Shown: positions 44,253 through 56,734, counted from the stretch's first letter. The stretch: 64,000 nt of DNA from Pseudomonas putida (GCF_003228315.1 NZ_CP029693.1:2170001-2234000), one strand, 5' to 3'. Made by a program: numbers and translations. Notes: a model not told the origin generated them from the sequence alone.

Positions 44253-44357
44253 CCTGTAGGAGCGAGCCTGCTCGCGATGGACTTCAGAACACCGCGGGGT
44301 GTCAGGCTGCCCGCGTTATCGTTGACGACCATCGCGAGCAGGCTCGCTCCTACAGGG
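44253..44357. repeat. REP doublet
   Basis: Inverted GAGCCTGCTCGC pair. The rest of the 350-bp gap to 44535 has only a small inverted repeat ACAGA-N6-TCTGT at 44455-44470. Confidence 0.85.
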
Positions 44358-44534
44358 GGGGTGGGTTAGCCGTTCGTCGGCGGAGGTCTGGATAAATCGC
44401 GTCGGTGTCGCTATCGGGACAGTCGCGGCCGTTCAAGCGGGCAAAATGCGCAAAACAGACATATTTCTGTCACGTCAGAGCCCCAAGCTGGAACCTGTCC
44501 GCCAACAACAGGTGTTAACAACAAGGACGCCCCC

Positions 44535-44729
44535 ATGCCCACGCAGAACCCGCACCGCATTGTCGGTCTGTGCACCTCGAGCAAGGTGTACAACACCCTC
44601 ACCGAGCTCAAGCAACTGGAAGGCCATCGCTGCGCCAAGTTCCTTTCGCTGCTGACCCAGAACCTGGTGCAAAAAGGCCTGCTCAACGAACGGGAAGTGG
44701 TGCATATGCTCGATCAGGTGGTTGACTGA
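44535..44729 (+). CDS. Small conserved-looking protein, 64 aa, unknown
   Basis: 64 residues, soluble, mostly helical in appearance (KVYNTLTELKQLEGHRCAKFLSLLTQNLVQKG) with one internal Cys and an acidic C-terminal helix. AAGGA lies before the ATG. Codon use and ribosome site argue for a real gene; no family can be named. Confidence 0.6.
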   Translation: MPTQNPHRIVGLCTSSKVYNTLTELKQLEGHRCAKFLSLLTQNLVQKGLLNEREVVHMLDQVVD

Positions 44730-44835
44730 CGGTCTATTGGCCTCAATGGCGTCAATGACCACTATCGAAAACGGTGATTGTCGGAAAATTTGCCACGCTC
44801 GTAAGGTATCTCCATAGATTGATGGAGGTCCCAAA

Positions 44836-45027
44836 ATGTCCCAAGTTCAGATCATGTCCGTTATCGGCAGTGCCGTTCCCGCCACTCTCAGAGCGTCCGG
44901 GCTGCTTGCCTGCTGGTATCTGGTGCTCGATGGCGAGCCCGTCAGCGGCCCGCTCACCTCGCTGCCGGCGGCCCAGGCCATGTCGCAACGCTATTCCCAG
45001 GACCATTCCGGCAAACTCAGCGCCTAA
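44836..45027 (+). CDS. Small protein, 63 aa, unknown
   Basis: 63 residues with WYLVLDGEPVSGPLTSLPAAQAMSQRY in the centre, a GYF/SPOR-like strand-loop pattern but too short to name. GGAGG stands at ideal distance before the ATG. Its stop codon overlaps that of the convergent AI-2E-family gene by 4 bp. Confidence 0.6.
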   Translation: MSQVQIMSVIGSAVPATLRASGLLACWYLVLDGEPVSGPLTSLPAAQAMSQRYSQDHSGKLSA

Positions 45028-46085
45028 GGCAGCTGAATGCGCGGTTTGGTCTCGAGGAAAATGTCCCAGCTGGACATGAACAGCGCCGCGATCAACGGGC
45101 CGATAACGAACCCATTGAGCCCGAACACCGCCAGGCCGCCCAAGGTCGAGATCAGGATCAGGTAATCCGGCATCTTCGTGTCCTTGCCCACCAGGATCGG
45201 GCGCAGCACGTTATCCACCAGGCCGATCACGAACACCCCGAACAACCCCAGCACCACGCCTTGCCAGATCGCACCGGTGAACAGGAAAAACGCCGCCACC
45301 GGCGCCCAGACAATGCCCGCCCCGACCGCTGGCAACAGCGACAGAAACGCCATCAACACCGCCCAAAGCAATGCGCTGGGGATGTCCAGCAACCAGAAAA
45401 TCAGGCCGCCCAGCGCCCCCTGGGTGATTGCCACCAGCAGGTTGCCTTTGACCGTGGCCCGCACTACCCGGTTGAACTTGAGCTGCAGCCGACGCTTCTG
45501 CTGTTCTTCCAGCGGCACCGCGGCGCGCACCTTGCGTGCCAGTTCTGCACCGTCGCGCAGAAAAAAGAACAACAGGTACAGCATGATGAAAAACCCGACG
45601 ATGAAGTCGAACGTCCCCTGGCCGAACACGAAGGCCTGAGTTGCCAGCGCCTGGCCCTCGGTCATCGCGCTCTTGACGATTTTCTCGCGCATGCCCTCCA
45701 GCCCGCCCAGCCCGAAGCGATCCATCAGATGCTGGAAGTACGGCGGCAAGCTGTGCTTGATCTGCGCGACATAGCCGGCGATGTCCAGTTCGCCGCTTTC
45801 GATGCGCTGGTACACCGCCGCGCCTTCCTGAACCAGCAGGACGCTGATGATGATAACCGGCAGGATCGCGATCACCAGGCAGATGCTCAAAGTCAGCAGA
45901 GAAGTGAGGTTGCGCTGCCAACCCAGCTTGAGCTGCAACCGGCGCTGCATCGGTGCGAAGAGAATGCCGAGGATCACCGCCCAGAACACCGCGCCGTAAA
46001 ACGGCAACAGGATCCAGATGAACGCAATGCTCACCACGCCCAGCAGGATCGTCAGCGATTTGTTCTGTACGCTTTCTTCGTTCAT
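45024..46085 (-). CDS. AI-2E transporter family (PerM-like) permease
   Basis: 353 residues with seven or eight membrane segments: two pairs near the N terminus, a soluble stretch with an amphipathic region (residues about 90-150), then the conserved C-terminal block (LPAVGAGIVWAPVAAFFLF, DNVLRPILVGKDTKMPDYLILISTLGGLAVFG). The family includes the AI-2 exporter TqsA and various ion or antiporter proteins; the substrate here is unknown. Confidence 0.85.
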   Translation of the reverse strand: MNEESVQNKSLTILLGVVSIAFIWILLPFYGAVFWAVILGILFAPMQRRLQLKLGWQRNLTSLLTLSICLVIAILPVIIISVLLVQEGAAVYQRIESGELDIAGYVAQIKHSLPPYFQHLMDRFGLGGLEGMREKIVKSAMTEGQALATQAFVFGQGTFDFIVGFFIMLYLLFFFLRDGAELARKVRAAVPLEEQQKRRLQLKFNRVVRATVKGNLLVAITQGALGGLIFWLLDIPSALLWAVLMAFLSLLPAVGAGIVWAPVAAFFLFTGAIWQGVVLGLFGVFVIGLVDNVLRPILVGKDTKMPDYLILISTLGGLAVFGLNGFVIGPLIAALFMSSWDIFLETKPRIQLP

Positions 46086-46246
46086 GTCCGATCCAGGCCA
46101 GTGTCGGGGCGCGAAGGTGCACCCTGATGCTTAGGCCACAATGGCTCGCGCGAGTGCCATCGATTTGTGCATCAAGCATAGATCCAGATCAATAAACCTC
46201 CGGGGCAAGGCGTATACCCTGCGCAGCTTTTACGATCACTGCCGCC

Positions 46247-47572
46247 ATGACCCTCATTGCCCCCGAATTGCTCGCCCCTGCCGGCACCCTGAAAAACATG
46301 CGTTATGCCTTCGCCTATGGCGCCGATGCGGTGTACGCCGGTCAGCCGCGCTACAGCCTGCGGGTGCGCAACAACGAATTTGACCACGCCAACCTGGCCC
46401 TCGGCATTGCCGAGGCGCAGGCCCAGGGCAAGCGCTTCTACGTGGTGGTCAACATTGCCCCGCACAACGCCAAGCTCAAGACCTTCCTCAAGGATCTGGC
46501 GCCGGTCATCGCCATGGCGCCCGATGCGCTGATCATGTCCGACCCCGGCCTGATCATGCTGGTGCGCCGGCATTACCCGCAGACGCCGATCCACTTGTCG
46601 GTGCAGGCCAACACGGTGAACTGGGCGAGCGTCGAGTTCTGGCAGCAACAGGGCCTGAGCCGGATCATCCTCTCGCGGGAACTGTCGCTTGAGGAAATCG
46701 CCGAGATCCGCCAACAGGTCCCGGCGATGGAACTGGAGGTGTTCGTCCATGGCGCGCTATGCATGGCCTATTCCGGTCGCTGCCTGCTGTCGGGCTACAT
46801 CAACAAGCGCGATGCCAACCAGGGCAGTTGCACCAACGCCTGTCGCTGGAAGTATTCGGCGCAGGAAGCCACCCAAGACCTGACCGGCGAGATCGTCCAG
46901 CAGTTTCAGCCGGAGCCGACCCTGGGCATCGGCGCGCCTACCGAACAGGTGTTCCTGTTGCAGGAAGCCAATCGCCCCGGCGAGCTGATGCCGGCCTTCG
47001 AAGATGAACACGGCACCTACATCATGAACGCCAAGGACCTGCGCGCCGTGCAGCATGTCGAGCGTCTGACGCAGATGGGCGTGCATTCCCTGAAGATCGA
47101 AGGCCGTACCAAATCGCACTTTTATTGCGCGCGCACCACTCAGGTTTATCGCCGGGCAATCGACGACGCGGTGGCCGGTCGCGCGTTTGACCGCAACCTC
47201 ATGACCGACCTCGAATCCCTCGCCCAGCGCGGCTACACCGAGGGCTTCCTGCGCCGGCACGTGCACGACGAATATCAGAATTACCAGCACGGCAGCTCGG
47301 TGTCGGAGCGGCAACAGTTCGTCGGCGAACTGACCGGTGCGCGTTGGGATCGACTGGCGGAAGTGAAGGTGAAAAACCGATTTGCCCTGGGCGACCACAT
47401 GGAATTGATGACGCCCAAGGGCAACTTTCACTTCGATCTGCATCAATTGCAGAACGTCAAAGGTGAACCGATAGAGGTGGCGCCGGGGGATGGGCATACG
47501 GTGTATCTGCCGATTCCGGATGCGGTGGATCTGGAGTTTGGGTTGTTGATGCGGGATGTAAGCGGTATTTGA
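46247..47572 (+). CDS. trhP: Peptidase U32 family tRNA hydroxylation protein TrhP (YegQ)
   Basis: 441 residues. The U32 domain starts at ELLAPAGTLKNMRYAFAYGADAVYAGQ; cysteines in GALCMAYSGRCLLS and GSCTNACRW form the Fe-S ligand set of TrhP/YegQ, and KIEGRTKSHFY is also conserved. TrhP hydroxylates uridine 34 of several tRNAs using prephenate-derived compounds. Monocistronic; a BIME palindrome follows. Confidence 0.88.
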   Translation: MTLIAPELLAPAGTLKNMRYAFAYGADAVYAGQPRYSLRVRNNEFDHANLALGIAEAQAQGKRFYVVVNIAPHNAKLKTFLKDLAPVIAMAPDALIMSDPGLIMLVRRHYPQTPIHLSVQANTVNWASVEFWQQQGLSRIILSRELSLEEIAEIRQQVPAMELEVFVHGALCMAYSGRCLLSGYINKRDANQGSCTNACRWKYSAQEATQDLTGEIVQQFQPEPTLGIGAPTEQVFLLQEANRPGELMPAFEDEHGTYIMNAKDLRAVQHVERLTQMGVHSLKIEGRTKSHFYCARTTQVYRRAIDDAVAGRAFDRNLMTDLESLAQRGYTEGFLRRHVHDEYQNYQHGSSVSERQQFVGELTGARWDRLAEVKVKNRFALGDHMELMTPKGNFHFDLHQLQNVKGEPIEVAPGDGHTVYLPIPDAVDLEFGLLMRDVSGI

Positions 47573-47590
47573 AAATGCGGCGTTGTTCTT

Positions 47591-47692
47591 GATCGTTCCC
47601 ACGCTCCGCGTGGGAATGCCTCAAGGGACGCTCTGCGTCCAGTGACGCGGAGCGTCACGGGCTGCATTCCCACGCAGAGCGTGGGAACGATC
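47591..47692. repeat. BIME-type palindrome
   Basis: Third copy of the GATCGTTCCCACGC palindrome family. It is followed at 47696-47730 by a fragment GATCGCAGCCTTCGGCAGCT of another Pseudomonas repeat type. Confidence 0.85.
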
Positions 47693-47732
47693 TAAATCAA
47701 AAGATCGCAGCCTTCGGCAGCTCCTACAGGGG

Positions 47733-48602
47733 TTATGCGAATTCTTCGCGCAACATCGCCACAAAGGCTTCCCGCGCCGGGTGCACCCCGGCGTTTTCGT
47801 GCCAGTAGAACAGGTTGTCGATGGCCGTCAGCTCGGGGAATTCGTAGCCGACACAGCCCGCCCCCTTGGCGTATTGATCGAACACGCCCTTGGGCACCAG
47901 CGCCACGCCGGCCCCGGCACTGACGCAACCGACAATCGCGCCATAACTGGCCAGGCTGACAATCGGCAGCGCCTGCCCCTGACGCAGTAACCAATGCTCC
48001 AGCGCCGCCCGATACGGACACCCTTGGGGCCACATGAACACGGTCTTGTCCTGCAAATCCGTCATGTCGCGCACCGGCCCCAGCGAGGTCGAGGCGATCA
48101 ATAGCAGATCCTCGCGGTACATCGGCGTGCGCTTGAGGTGCGAGCGCTCGACGTCCACCGCCACAATTGCGCCGTCGAGGCGATGGCTCAGGGTGTCATC
48201 GAGCAACTGGCCCCAGGTGCCGGTGGTCAGCTCCAGCGCCACCGCCGGGTAACGCTTGTGGAATTTCGCCAGCAGGCGCGGCAGGCGACCGGTGGCCGAC
48301 GACTCGATAGCGCCAATGCGCAACGGCCCGGACGGTTCGGCGGACGGGTCCACCGCGCGCTTGGCTTCGGCGGTCAGGGCGAGGATTTTCGAGGCGTAGG
48401 CCAGAAACGTCTGGCCCGACGGACTGATGCGCAACCCGCGCCCTTCACGCAGAAACAGCGCGACACCCAATTCCGTCTCCAGCGACTTGATCCGCGCCGT
48501 GATGTTCGACGGCACGCAGTGCAGCAGTTCAGCCGCGCGGGCAATGCTGCCGACCTCGGCGACGGTCTTGAACATGCGTATCTGGGCCAGCTCCATATTC
48601 AT
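47733..48602 (-). CDS. LysR family transcriptional regulator
   Basis: 289 residues. The winged helix-turn-helix is at residues about 3-62 (FKTVAEVGSIARAAELLHCVPSNITARIKSLE) and the periplasmic-binding-like effector domain at about 85-289. It is divergent from an EamA-type exporter gene 92 bp away, which it probably controls; the ligand is unknown. Confidence 0.85.
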   Translation of the reverse strand: MNMELAQIRMFKTVAEVGSIARAAELLHCVPSNITARIKSLETELGVALFLREGRGLRISPSGQTFLAYASKILALTAEAKRAVDPSAEPSGPLRIGAIESSATGRLPRLLAKFHKRYPAVALELTTGTWGQLLDDTLSHRLDGAIVAVDVERSHLKRTPMYREDLLLIASTSLGPVRDMTDLQDKTVFMWPQGCPYRAALEHWLLRQGQALPIVSLASYGAIVGCVSAGAGVALVPKGVFDQYAKGAGCVGYEFPELTAIDNLFYWHENAGVHPAREAFVAMLREEFA

Positions 48603-48694
48603 CACTCTAAGTGAACGATTCGCGCAGTATAAGTCAGTTGTGGCGAATGATCAGGCTTCGGATACTCCGTGCATCTGCCATCCGGTGCACGCCC

Positions 48695-49603
48695 ATGAAC
48701 GTCCTGACGCCCTCCCCCGTTTCACCCGTAAAAATCATTCTGGCCATGGCGTTTGTCGTGGTGTGCTGGGGCTATTCCCCGAGCGGCATCCATATTGGCT
48801 TGCTGGCCTACGACCCGGTGCATCTGGCGTTGGCGCGCTTTCTGCTGGCGTCGCTGTTCATGGCGGTGGTGGCGCTGTTCAAGGGCATTCGCTTGCCCAA
48901 CCTGCGCGATGTGCCGCTGTTGATGGCGCTGGGGTTCTTTGCGGTGAGCCTGCATCACGTGGCAATCAACTTCGGCCAGCAGGGCGTCAGCGCCGGCGCC
49001 TCCAGCGTGCTGGCGCAGACGACGCCGCTGTTCAGTACCTTGCTGGCGCGGTTTGTGTTCAAGGATCGCGTCAGTCTGTGGCGCTGGGGTTGCGTGATCC
49101 TCGGCTTGATCGGCGTGTTGATTGTGGTGGCGGGAGACCATGGCCTGGGCAGCATCGATGCCCACGGCTTGTTGATCCTGTTGGCGGCGTTGTCCTGGAG
49201 CCTGTACTTCGCCTTGCAGAAACATCACGGCGCGAAGTACGACGGGTTGACACTGGTTTGCTACACGGTGTGGTCCGGCACGGCCTTGCTGCTGGTTTTC
49301 CTGCCTGGCCTGGTGGAGCAAGTGGTGAACGCGTCATTGCGCGCGCAATTCGCGGTCATCGCATTGGGGATTTTCCCCAGTGCGCTGGCGTATCTGGCGT
49401 GGGCCTATGTGCTGGCCCATGTGGACTTGAGCCGGGCGACGATGACGCTGTACCTGGTGCCGCCGGTGGCGATGGTGATTGCATCCGCGACGCTGGGGGA
49501 GCGACCGACCTTGATGGTGGCGGTGGGTGGCGTGGTGGTGTTGATCAGTGTGCTGGCGTTGAATCTGGAGCGCAGGCCGGTGGTTCGGGTGGCGCGCGCC
49601 TGA
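48695..49603 (+). CDS. EamA/DMT family transporter
   Basis: About 302 residues with ten hydrophobic segments in two EamA repeats (residues about 14-140 and 150-290), as in drug/metabolite exporters such as RhtA and YdcZ types. Start at 48695 (MNVLTPSP) chosen because the first membrane segment follows soon; in-frame ATGs from 48611 add a non-conserved tail overlapping the promoter. Likely target of the divergent LysR gene. Confidence 0.8.
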   Translation: MNVLTPSPVSPVKIILAMAFVVVCWGYSPSGIHIGLLAYDPVHLALARFLLASLFMAVVALFKGIRLPNLRDVPLLMALGFFAVSLHHVAINFGQQGVSAGASSVLAQTTPLFSTLLARFVFKDRVSLWRWGCVILGLIGVLIVVAGDHGLGSIDAHGLLILLAALSWSLYFALQKHHGAKYDGLTLVCYTVWSGTALLLVFLPGLVEQVVNASLRAQFAVIALGIFPSALAYLAWAYVLAHVDLSRATMTLYLVPPVAMVIASATLGERPTLMVAVGGVVVLISVLALNLERRPVVRVARA

Positions 49604-49633
49604 TCAGTGATTGGTGTTGTGGCATCTGGCCTC

Positions 49634-49795
49634 ATCGCGGGCAAGCCCGCTCCCACAGGTTTCGAGTCGGATCAAAGTTATGTGATCAACACAAAACCTG
49701 TGGGAGCCGAGCTTGCTCGCGATGGCGGTGTGTCAGTTAACAAATAGCTGCCTGACACACCGCCATCGCGAGCAAGCTAAGCTCCTACAGGGGAT
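49634..49795. repeat. REP elements (one single, one doublet)
   Basis: A single REP at about 49634-49660 and an imperfect doublet (CTTGCTCGCGATGGCGG and complement) at about 49697-49795, in the convergent gap before the GntR gene. Confidence 0.8.
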
Positions 49796-49812
49796 AGGCG
49801 GTGTTGCCGCGA

Positions 49813-50523
49813 TCAGGAAGCCGAAAACCGGTCCCGACTATTGCTCAGATGCAACCACATCGCCGCCCGCGCCGCGTCCGGGTCCTGGCGCTTGATGGCG
49901 TTAAGGATCGCCTCATGTTCGAGGTTCGCCAGTTGCCCGAGCTTGCTCAGGTCCACCGCACCTCGTTCAGCCGCATTGACCCGAGTCCGCGGAATCATCG
50001 CGCTGCCCAGGTGTTGCATGATTTCGGTGAAGCACAGGTTGCCGGTGGCTTCGGCAATCAACAGGTGAAAACGCCGATCAGCCTCGACGCAACTGTCGTT
50101 GTTGGCCAGCAGGCTTTGATAGTCGTCCAGCGCCTGGCGCATCTGCGCCAGTTGCTGATCCGTTCGGCGCACCGCCGCCAGCGCCGCCGCCTGGGTTTCC
50201 AGACCCATGCGCAACTCCAGAATGCTGCGCACCCCCAGCGCGGTATCGACATTCAGTCGCAACCCCTGCTCCGGCGCGCGCTCCAGCACAAAGGTGCCGA
50301 TGCCGTGACGCGTCTCCACCAACCCCGAGGCCTGCAACTTGGAGATCGCCTCGCGCACCACCGTGCGACTGACCCCGTGCTCCTGAACGATGCTGTTCTC
50401 CGACGGCAGCTTGTCGCCGGGCAGCATCTGCCCGAGCAGGATGCGCTCGGTGAGTTTGGTCACCAGGTCATGGGCCAGATTGTGGCTGCGCTTGCGGGCG
50501 GGCAGGTCGAGGTCTTCTTGCAT
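49813..50523 (-). CDS. GntR/FadR-family regulator, probable glucarate regulator
   Basis: 236 residues. Winged helix at residues about 18-80 (GDKLPSENSIVQEHGVSRTVVREAISKL) and an all-helical FCD ligand domain with metal-binding His residues (RFHLLIAEATGN, NLEHEAIL). It is divergent from gudP-gudD, so it most likely represses the glucarate operon. A TNGTNNNACNA operator lies in the gap. Confidence 0.85.
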   Translation of the reverse strand: MQEDLDLPARKRSHNLAHDLVTKLTERILLGQMLPGDKLPSENSIVQEHGVSRTVVREAISKLQASGLVETRHGIGTFVLERAPEQGLRLNVDTALGVRSILELRMGLETQAAALAAVRRTDQQLAQMRQALDDYQSLLANNDSCVEADRRFHLLIAEATGNLCFTEIMQHLGSAMIPRTRVNAAERGAVDLSKLGQLANLEHEAILNAIKRQDPDAARAAMWLHLSNSRDRFSAS

Positions 50524-50598
50524 GGCAAATATCCGGAGGCGGTGCTGGCGCAATCGTAGCACTGCACCCGTCCTGATTCTCGAAAAACAACACTCAAC

Positions 50599-50609
50599 TT
50601 GTATGACAA
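50599..50609. promoter_or_regulatory. FadR-type operator, TTGTATGACAA
   Basis: A full match to the FadR-subfamily consensus TNGTNNNACNA, 76 bp upstream of the GntR gene and about 195 bp before gudP. A related, weaker dyad (TTGTATGAT...ATCAACAA) is at 50733-50754, nearer gudP. The two could allow looping. Confidence 0.5.
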
Positions 50610-50803
50610 CACTCAACAAGTGAAGCAAAAACACTCAATCTTGTAGCCCGCACAAACCATAAATCGAATAACAAACCTGCTAATCATGGCGATCTTGTTG
50701 ACTGATGAAAGTTGCACTGCGAAAAAACGTAGTTGTATGATGTCTATCAACAACGCACCACCCGCCTCACCCCGCATAAAAATAATCAGTGGGAGAAAAC
50801 GCA

Positions 50804-52150
50804 GTGAAAACATCCATCTCCGCAATGGACGACGGTGCCGGTTCGGCCCTGCAATCCGCGATCTCGAAAGTCAAACGCCACGTCTTGCCGCTGTTCGTCA
50901 TCATGTTCATAGTCAATTACATTGACCGGGTGAACATCGGCTTCGTCCGCGCCCACATGGAACACGACCTGGGCATCGGCGCTGCCGCCTACGGCCTCGG
51001 TGCCGGCCTGTTCTTCATCGGTTACGCGCTGTTCGAAGTACCCTCCAACATCCTGCTGCAAAAGGTCGGCGCCCGAATCTGGCTGACTCGCATCATGCTG
51101 ACCTGGGGCCTGGTGGCCGCCGGCATGGCCTTCATCCAGAACGAAACCCACTTCTACATCCTGCGATTTCTGCTGGGCGTGGCTGAAGCCGGGTTCTTCC
51201 CCGGGGTGATCTACTACTTCACCCGCTGGCTGCCCGGCGCGGAACGCGGCAAGGCCATCGCGATTTTCCTCAGCGGTTCGGCGTTCGCCTCACTGATTTC
51301 CGGCCCACTGTCCGGCCTGCTCCTGCAGATCGAGGGCCTGGGCCTGCACGGCTGGCAATGGATGTACTTCATCGAGGGCATGTTCTCGGTGGGTCTGTGC
51401 TTCTTCGTCTGGTTCTGGCTGGACTCCAAACCCCACGACGCCAAATGGCTGAGCCGCGACGAGCAGGACGCGCTGGTCAAGGCCATCGACGACGAACAAC
51501 GGGCCCGCGAAGCCGCGTCGCCGGTCAAGGCGTCACTGGGCACGCTGCTCAAGGACCGGCAGATCATCCTCTTCTGCGTGATCTACTTCTTCATCCAGCT
51601 GACCATCTACGCCGCGACTTTCTGGCTGCCGAGCATCATCAAGAAGATGGGCGAGCTGAGTGACTTCCAAGTCGGGATGTTCAACTCAATTCCGTGGCTG
51701 CTGTCGATTGTCGGCATGTACGCCTTTGCTTCGCTGTCGGCCAAGTGGAAGCACCAGCAAGCCTGGGTCGCCGTGGCCCTGCTGATTGCCGCCGCCGGGA
51801 TGTTCATGTCCACCACGGGCGGGCCGATCTTCGCCTTCGTCGCGATCTGCTTTGCCGCACTGGGTTTCAAATCGGCGTCATCGTGCTTCTGGCCGATTCC
51901 CCAGGCGTATCTGGATGCACGGATCGCCGCCGGCGTCATCGCGCTGATCAACTCGGTGGGCAACCTCGGCGGCTTCGTCGCGCCCACCACCTTCGGCCTG
52001 CTGGAAGAGCGTACCGGCTCGATCCAGGGCGGGCTGTATGGCCTGGCCGTGACCTCGATCATCGCCGCGATCATCGTCTTCGCCGCCCGCAACAAACCCA
52101 AGACCGCACCCGCCCTTGCAGCGACTGCCCCTGCAACCCATCACGCCTGA
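50804..52150 (+). CDS. gudP: Glucarate/galactarate MFS transporter GudP
   Basis: 448 residues, 12 membrane segments, ACS (anion:cation symporter) subfamily: [12 protein letters not shown] in the first segment, [19 protein letters not shown] (signature) and a central loop. It takes up hexarates. The GTG at 50804 follows GGGAGAAA. In an operon with gudD, 26 bp downstream. Confidence 0.82.
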   Translation: MKTSISAMDDGAGSALQSAISKVKRHVLPLFVIMFIVNYIDRVNIGFVRAHMEHDLGIGAAAYGLGAGLFFIGYALFEVPSNILLQKVGARIWLTRIMLTWGLVAAGMAFIQNETHFYILRFLLGVAEAGFFPGVIYYFTRWLPGAERGKAIAIFLSGSAFASLISGPLSGLLLQIEGLGLHGWQWMYFIEGMFSVGLCFFVWFWLDSKPHDAKWLSRDEQDALVKAIDDEQRAREAASPVKASLGTLLKDRQIILFCVIYFFIQLTIYAATFWLPSIIKKMGELSDFQVGMFNSIPWLLSIVGMYAFASLSAKWKHQQAWVAVALLIAAAGMFMSTTGGPIFAFVAICFAALGFKSASSCFWPIPQAYLDARIAAGVIALINSVGNLGGFVAPTTFGLLEERTGSIQGGLYGLAVTSIIAAIIVFAARNKPKTAPALAATAPATHHA

Positions 52151-52176
52151 ATACTGCTTTTGAGAAGGACAAGAAC

Positions 52177-53520
52177 ATGACCGCGCACGAAACCGCCAAA
52201 GCCCCGATCATCACCAGCATGGAAGTCGTCCCGGTGGCCGGCCACGACGGCATGCTGCTCAACCTGAGCGGCGCCCACGGCCCGTTCTTCACCCGCAACA
52301 TCGTGATCCTCAAGGACAACGCCGGCCACACCGGCGTTGGCGAAGTCCCGGGCGGCGAGCGCATTCGCCAGACCCTCGAAGACGCCCGCAGCCTGGTGGT
52401 CGGCAGCCCGATCGGCACCTACCAGAAGATCCTCAACCAGGTACGCCAAACCTTCGCCGAGCGCGATGCCGGCGGCCGTGGTCTGCAGACCTTCGACCTG
52501 CGCATCACCATCCACGCGGTGACAGGCCTTGAGGCCGCCCTGCTCGACCTGCTCGGCCAGCATCTGGAAGTGCCGGTCGCCGCCCTGCTCGGTGAAGGCC
52601 AGCAGCGCGATGAAGTGAAAATGCTTGGCTACCTGTTCTACGTCGGCGACCGCCACCAGACCGACCTCGCCTACCGCAGCGAGCCGGACGCCGACAACGA
52701 CTGGTTCCGCGTACGGCACGAAAAAGCCATGAGCGCCGAAGCCGTGGTGCGCCTCGCTGAAGCGGCGCACGCCAAATACGGCTTCAAGGACTTCAAGCTC
52801 AAGGGCGGCGTACTCAGCGGCGATGCCGAAATCGAAGCGGTCACCGCGTTGGCCGAACGCTTCCCCGATGCGCGCATCACCCTCGACCCGAACGGCGCCT
52901 GGTCACTCAAGGAAGCCATCCGTTTGTGTCGTGACCAGCACAATGTGCTGGCCTACGCCGAAGACCCCTGCGGCGCGGAAAACGGTTACTCGGGTCGCGA
53001 AGTCATGGCCGAGTTCCGCCGTGCCACGGGCCTGAAAACCGCGACCAACATGATCGCCACCGACTGGCGGGAAATGGGTCACGCGATCCAGTTGCAATCG
53101 GTCGATATCCCGCTGGCCGACCCGCACTTCTGGACCATGCAGGGCTCGGTACGCGTGGCGCAGATGTGCCACGAATGGGGCCTGACCTGGGGTTCGCACT
53201 CCAACAACCACTTCGACATTTCCCTGGCAATGTTCACCCACGTCGCGGCCGCCGCGCCGGGCGACATCACCGCCATCGACACCCACTGGATCTGGCAGGA
53301 CGGCCAGCGCCTGACCAAGGCGCCGTTGCAGATTGTCGACGGGTGTGTGCAGGTGCCGCAGAAGCCGGGGCTGGGTGTGGAGTTGGACATGGATCAACTG
53401 GCCAGGGCCCATGAGTTGTACAAGGGCATGGGGCTGGGCGCGCGGGATGACAGCGTGGCGATGCAGTTTTTGATTCCGGGCTGGACGTTCGATAACAAGC
53501 GGCCGTGCCTGGTGCGTTGA
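52177..53520 (+). CDS. gudD: Glucarate dehydratase GudD
   Basis: 447-residue enolase-superfamily enzyme that dehydrates D-glucarate (and L-idarate) to 5-keto-4-deoxyglucarate. DFKLKGGVL has the catalytic Lys (near 205), LDPNGAW and YAEDPCG the metal Asp and Glu, NMIATDW the Asn, and GSHSNNHFD the catalytic His (near 340). Paired with gudP; a REP doublet follows. Confidence 0.92.
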   Translation: MTAHETAKAPIITSMEVVPVAGHDGMLLNLSGAHGPFFTRNIVILKDNAGHTGVGEVPGGERIRQTLEDARSLVVGSPIGTYQKILNQVRQTFAERDAGGRGLQTFDLRITIHAVTGLEAALLDLLGQHLEVPVAALLGEGQQRDEVKMLGYLFYVGDRHQTDLAYRSEPDADNDWFRVRHEKAMSAEAVVRLAEAAHAKYGFKDFKLKGGVLSGDAEIEAVTALAERFPDARITLDPNGAWSLKEAIRLCRDQHNVLAYAEDPCGAENGYSGREVMAEFRRATGLKTATNMIATDWREMGHAIQLQSVDIPLADPHFWTMQGSVRVAQMCHEWGLTWGSHSNNHFDISLAMFTHVAAAAPGDITAIDTHWIWQDGQRLTKAPLQIVDGCVQVPQKPGLGVELDMDQLARAHELYKGMGLGARDDSVAMQFLIPGWTFDNKRPCLVR

Positions 53521-53540
53521 TCAGAAAACACCACATCCCC

Positions 53541-53631
53541 CTGTAGGAGCGAGCCTGCTCGCGATAGCGACCTGCCAGTCAACATCCGTGTTGAATGTGG
53601 AATCGCATCGCGAGCAGGCTCGCTCCTACAG
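53541..53631. repeat. REP doublet
   Basis: Inverted GAGCCTGCTCGC pair in the convergent gap between gudD and ampR. Confidence 0.85.
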
Positions 53632-53643
53632 GGAATGTGTTCG

Positions 53644-55803
<2,160 letters not shown>

Positions 55804-55819
55804 CCTGAAAACCCTCACC

Positions 55820-55909
55820 TGTGGGAGCGAGCCTGCTCGCGATAGCGGTCTGACTGTCGACGCAGATATCGAATGTGATGGCCTCATCGCGAGCAGGCTC
55901 GCTCCCACG
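55820..55909. repeat. REP doublet
   Basis: Inverted GAGCCTGCTCGC pair after ampC. The remaining 195 bp to 56105 hold no gene I can support. Confidence 0.85.
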
Positions 55910-56104
55910 ATGTTGTACGGCAACACACAAACGTTGTGCGCTTGCCAAAAAGCCAAGCGCCACACCTGTGCCCTCGCCCCTTTCGCACGTTCGTGCAAAC
56001 CGCGTACGATCGCGCCCTTTTTAATCCACCCCGCCACGCATCGCCCCCTGAAAGCCCCCTTTCGGTCCAGGGACTATGCTGAAACAGGGCATGAGGGCTG
56101 ATCC

Positions 56105-56728
56105 ATGAAAGTGCTGTTGGTCGATGACCACGCGGTAGTGCGCATGGCGATCGGGATGATTCTGGCCCGTGAAGGACATGAGATCGTCGGTGAGTGCGAT
56201 AACGGCGTGGACGCCTTGAGCAAGGCGTTCGAGCTCAAGCCCGATGCGATCGTGCTCGACCTCGATATTCCGCAGCTCGACGGCATGGCGGTGATCGACC
56301 GGTTGCGCATCGGCGGCAGCGCGGCTCATGTGCTGGTGCACACCGGGCTGAAAAGCCAGGCTTACGCCGCACAGTGCATGCGCGCCGGTGCGGCGGCATT
56401 TCTGTCAAAAATCGACGATCCGGCGGAGATCGCCAGCGCCCTAAAGGCCGTGGCCGGCGGCAAGACCTGGTTTCCCATCGGCACGTTCAGTTCGGTGCGC
56501 AAAAGCGATTTCGCCAAGGACGAGACACAACTGCTCAGCGGCGTTTCGCGGCGCGAACTCAAAGTGTTGCACGGCCTGGCGCTGGGCAAGAGCAACAAGG
56601 AAATCGCCGATGACATGCTGCTGAGCAACAAGACGGTCAGCACCTACAAAACCCGCCTGATGCAGAAACTCAACGCGTCGACGCTGTTGGAGCTGATTGA
56701 ATTCGCCAAGCGCAATGACCTGGTCTGA
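56105..56728 (+). CDS. LuxR-family response regulator (BvgA/EvgA type)
   Basis: 207 residues. Receiver domain at 1-120 with Asp7-Asp8, phosphoacceptor Asp52 (VLDLDIP) and Lys102 region (FLSKID). LuxR/FixJ helix-turn-helix at about 143-205 (SRRELKVLHGLALGKSNKEIADDMLLSNKTVSTYKTRL). The kinase gene starts 6 bp after the stop, so they form one system. Likely target: the autotransporter gene downstream. Confidence 0.88.
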   Translation: MKVLLVDDHAVVRMAIGMILAREGHEIVGECDNGVDALSKAFELKPDAIVLDLDIPQLDGMAVIDRLRIGGSAAHVLVHTGLKSQAYAAQCMRAGAAAFLSKIDDPAEIASALKAVAGGKTWFPIGTFSSVRKSDFAKDETQLLSGVSRRELKVLHGLALGKSNKEIADDMLLSNKTVSTYKTRLMQKLNASTLLELIEFAKRNDLV

Positions 56729-56734
56729 ATCATC

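Noticed and set aside
44455..44470. ACAGA-N6-TCTGT inverted repeat as an operator
   Set aside because: Five-bp arms only and no matching regulator nearby; too weak to call.
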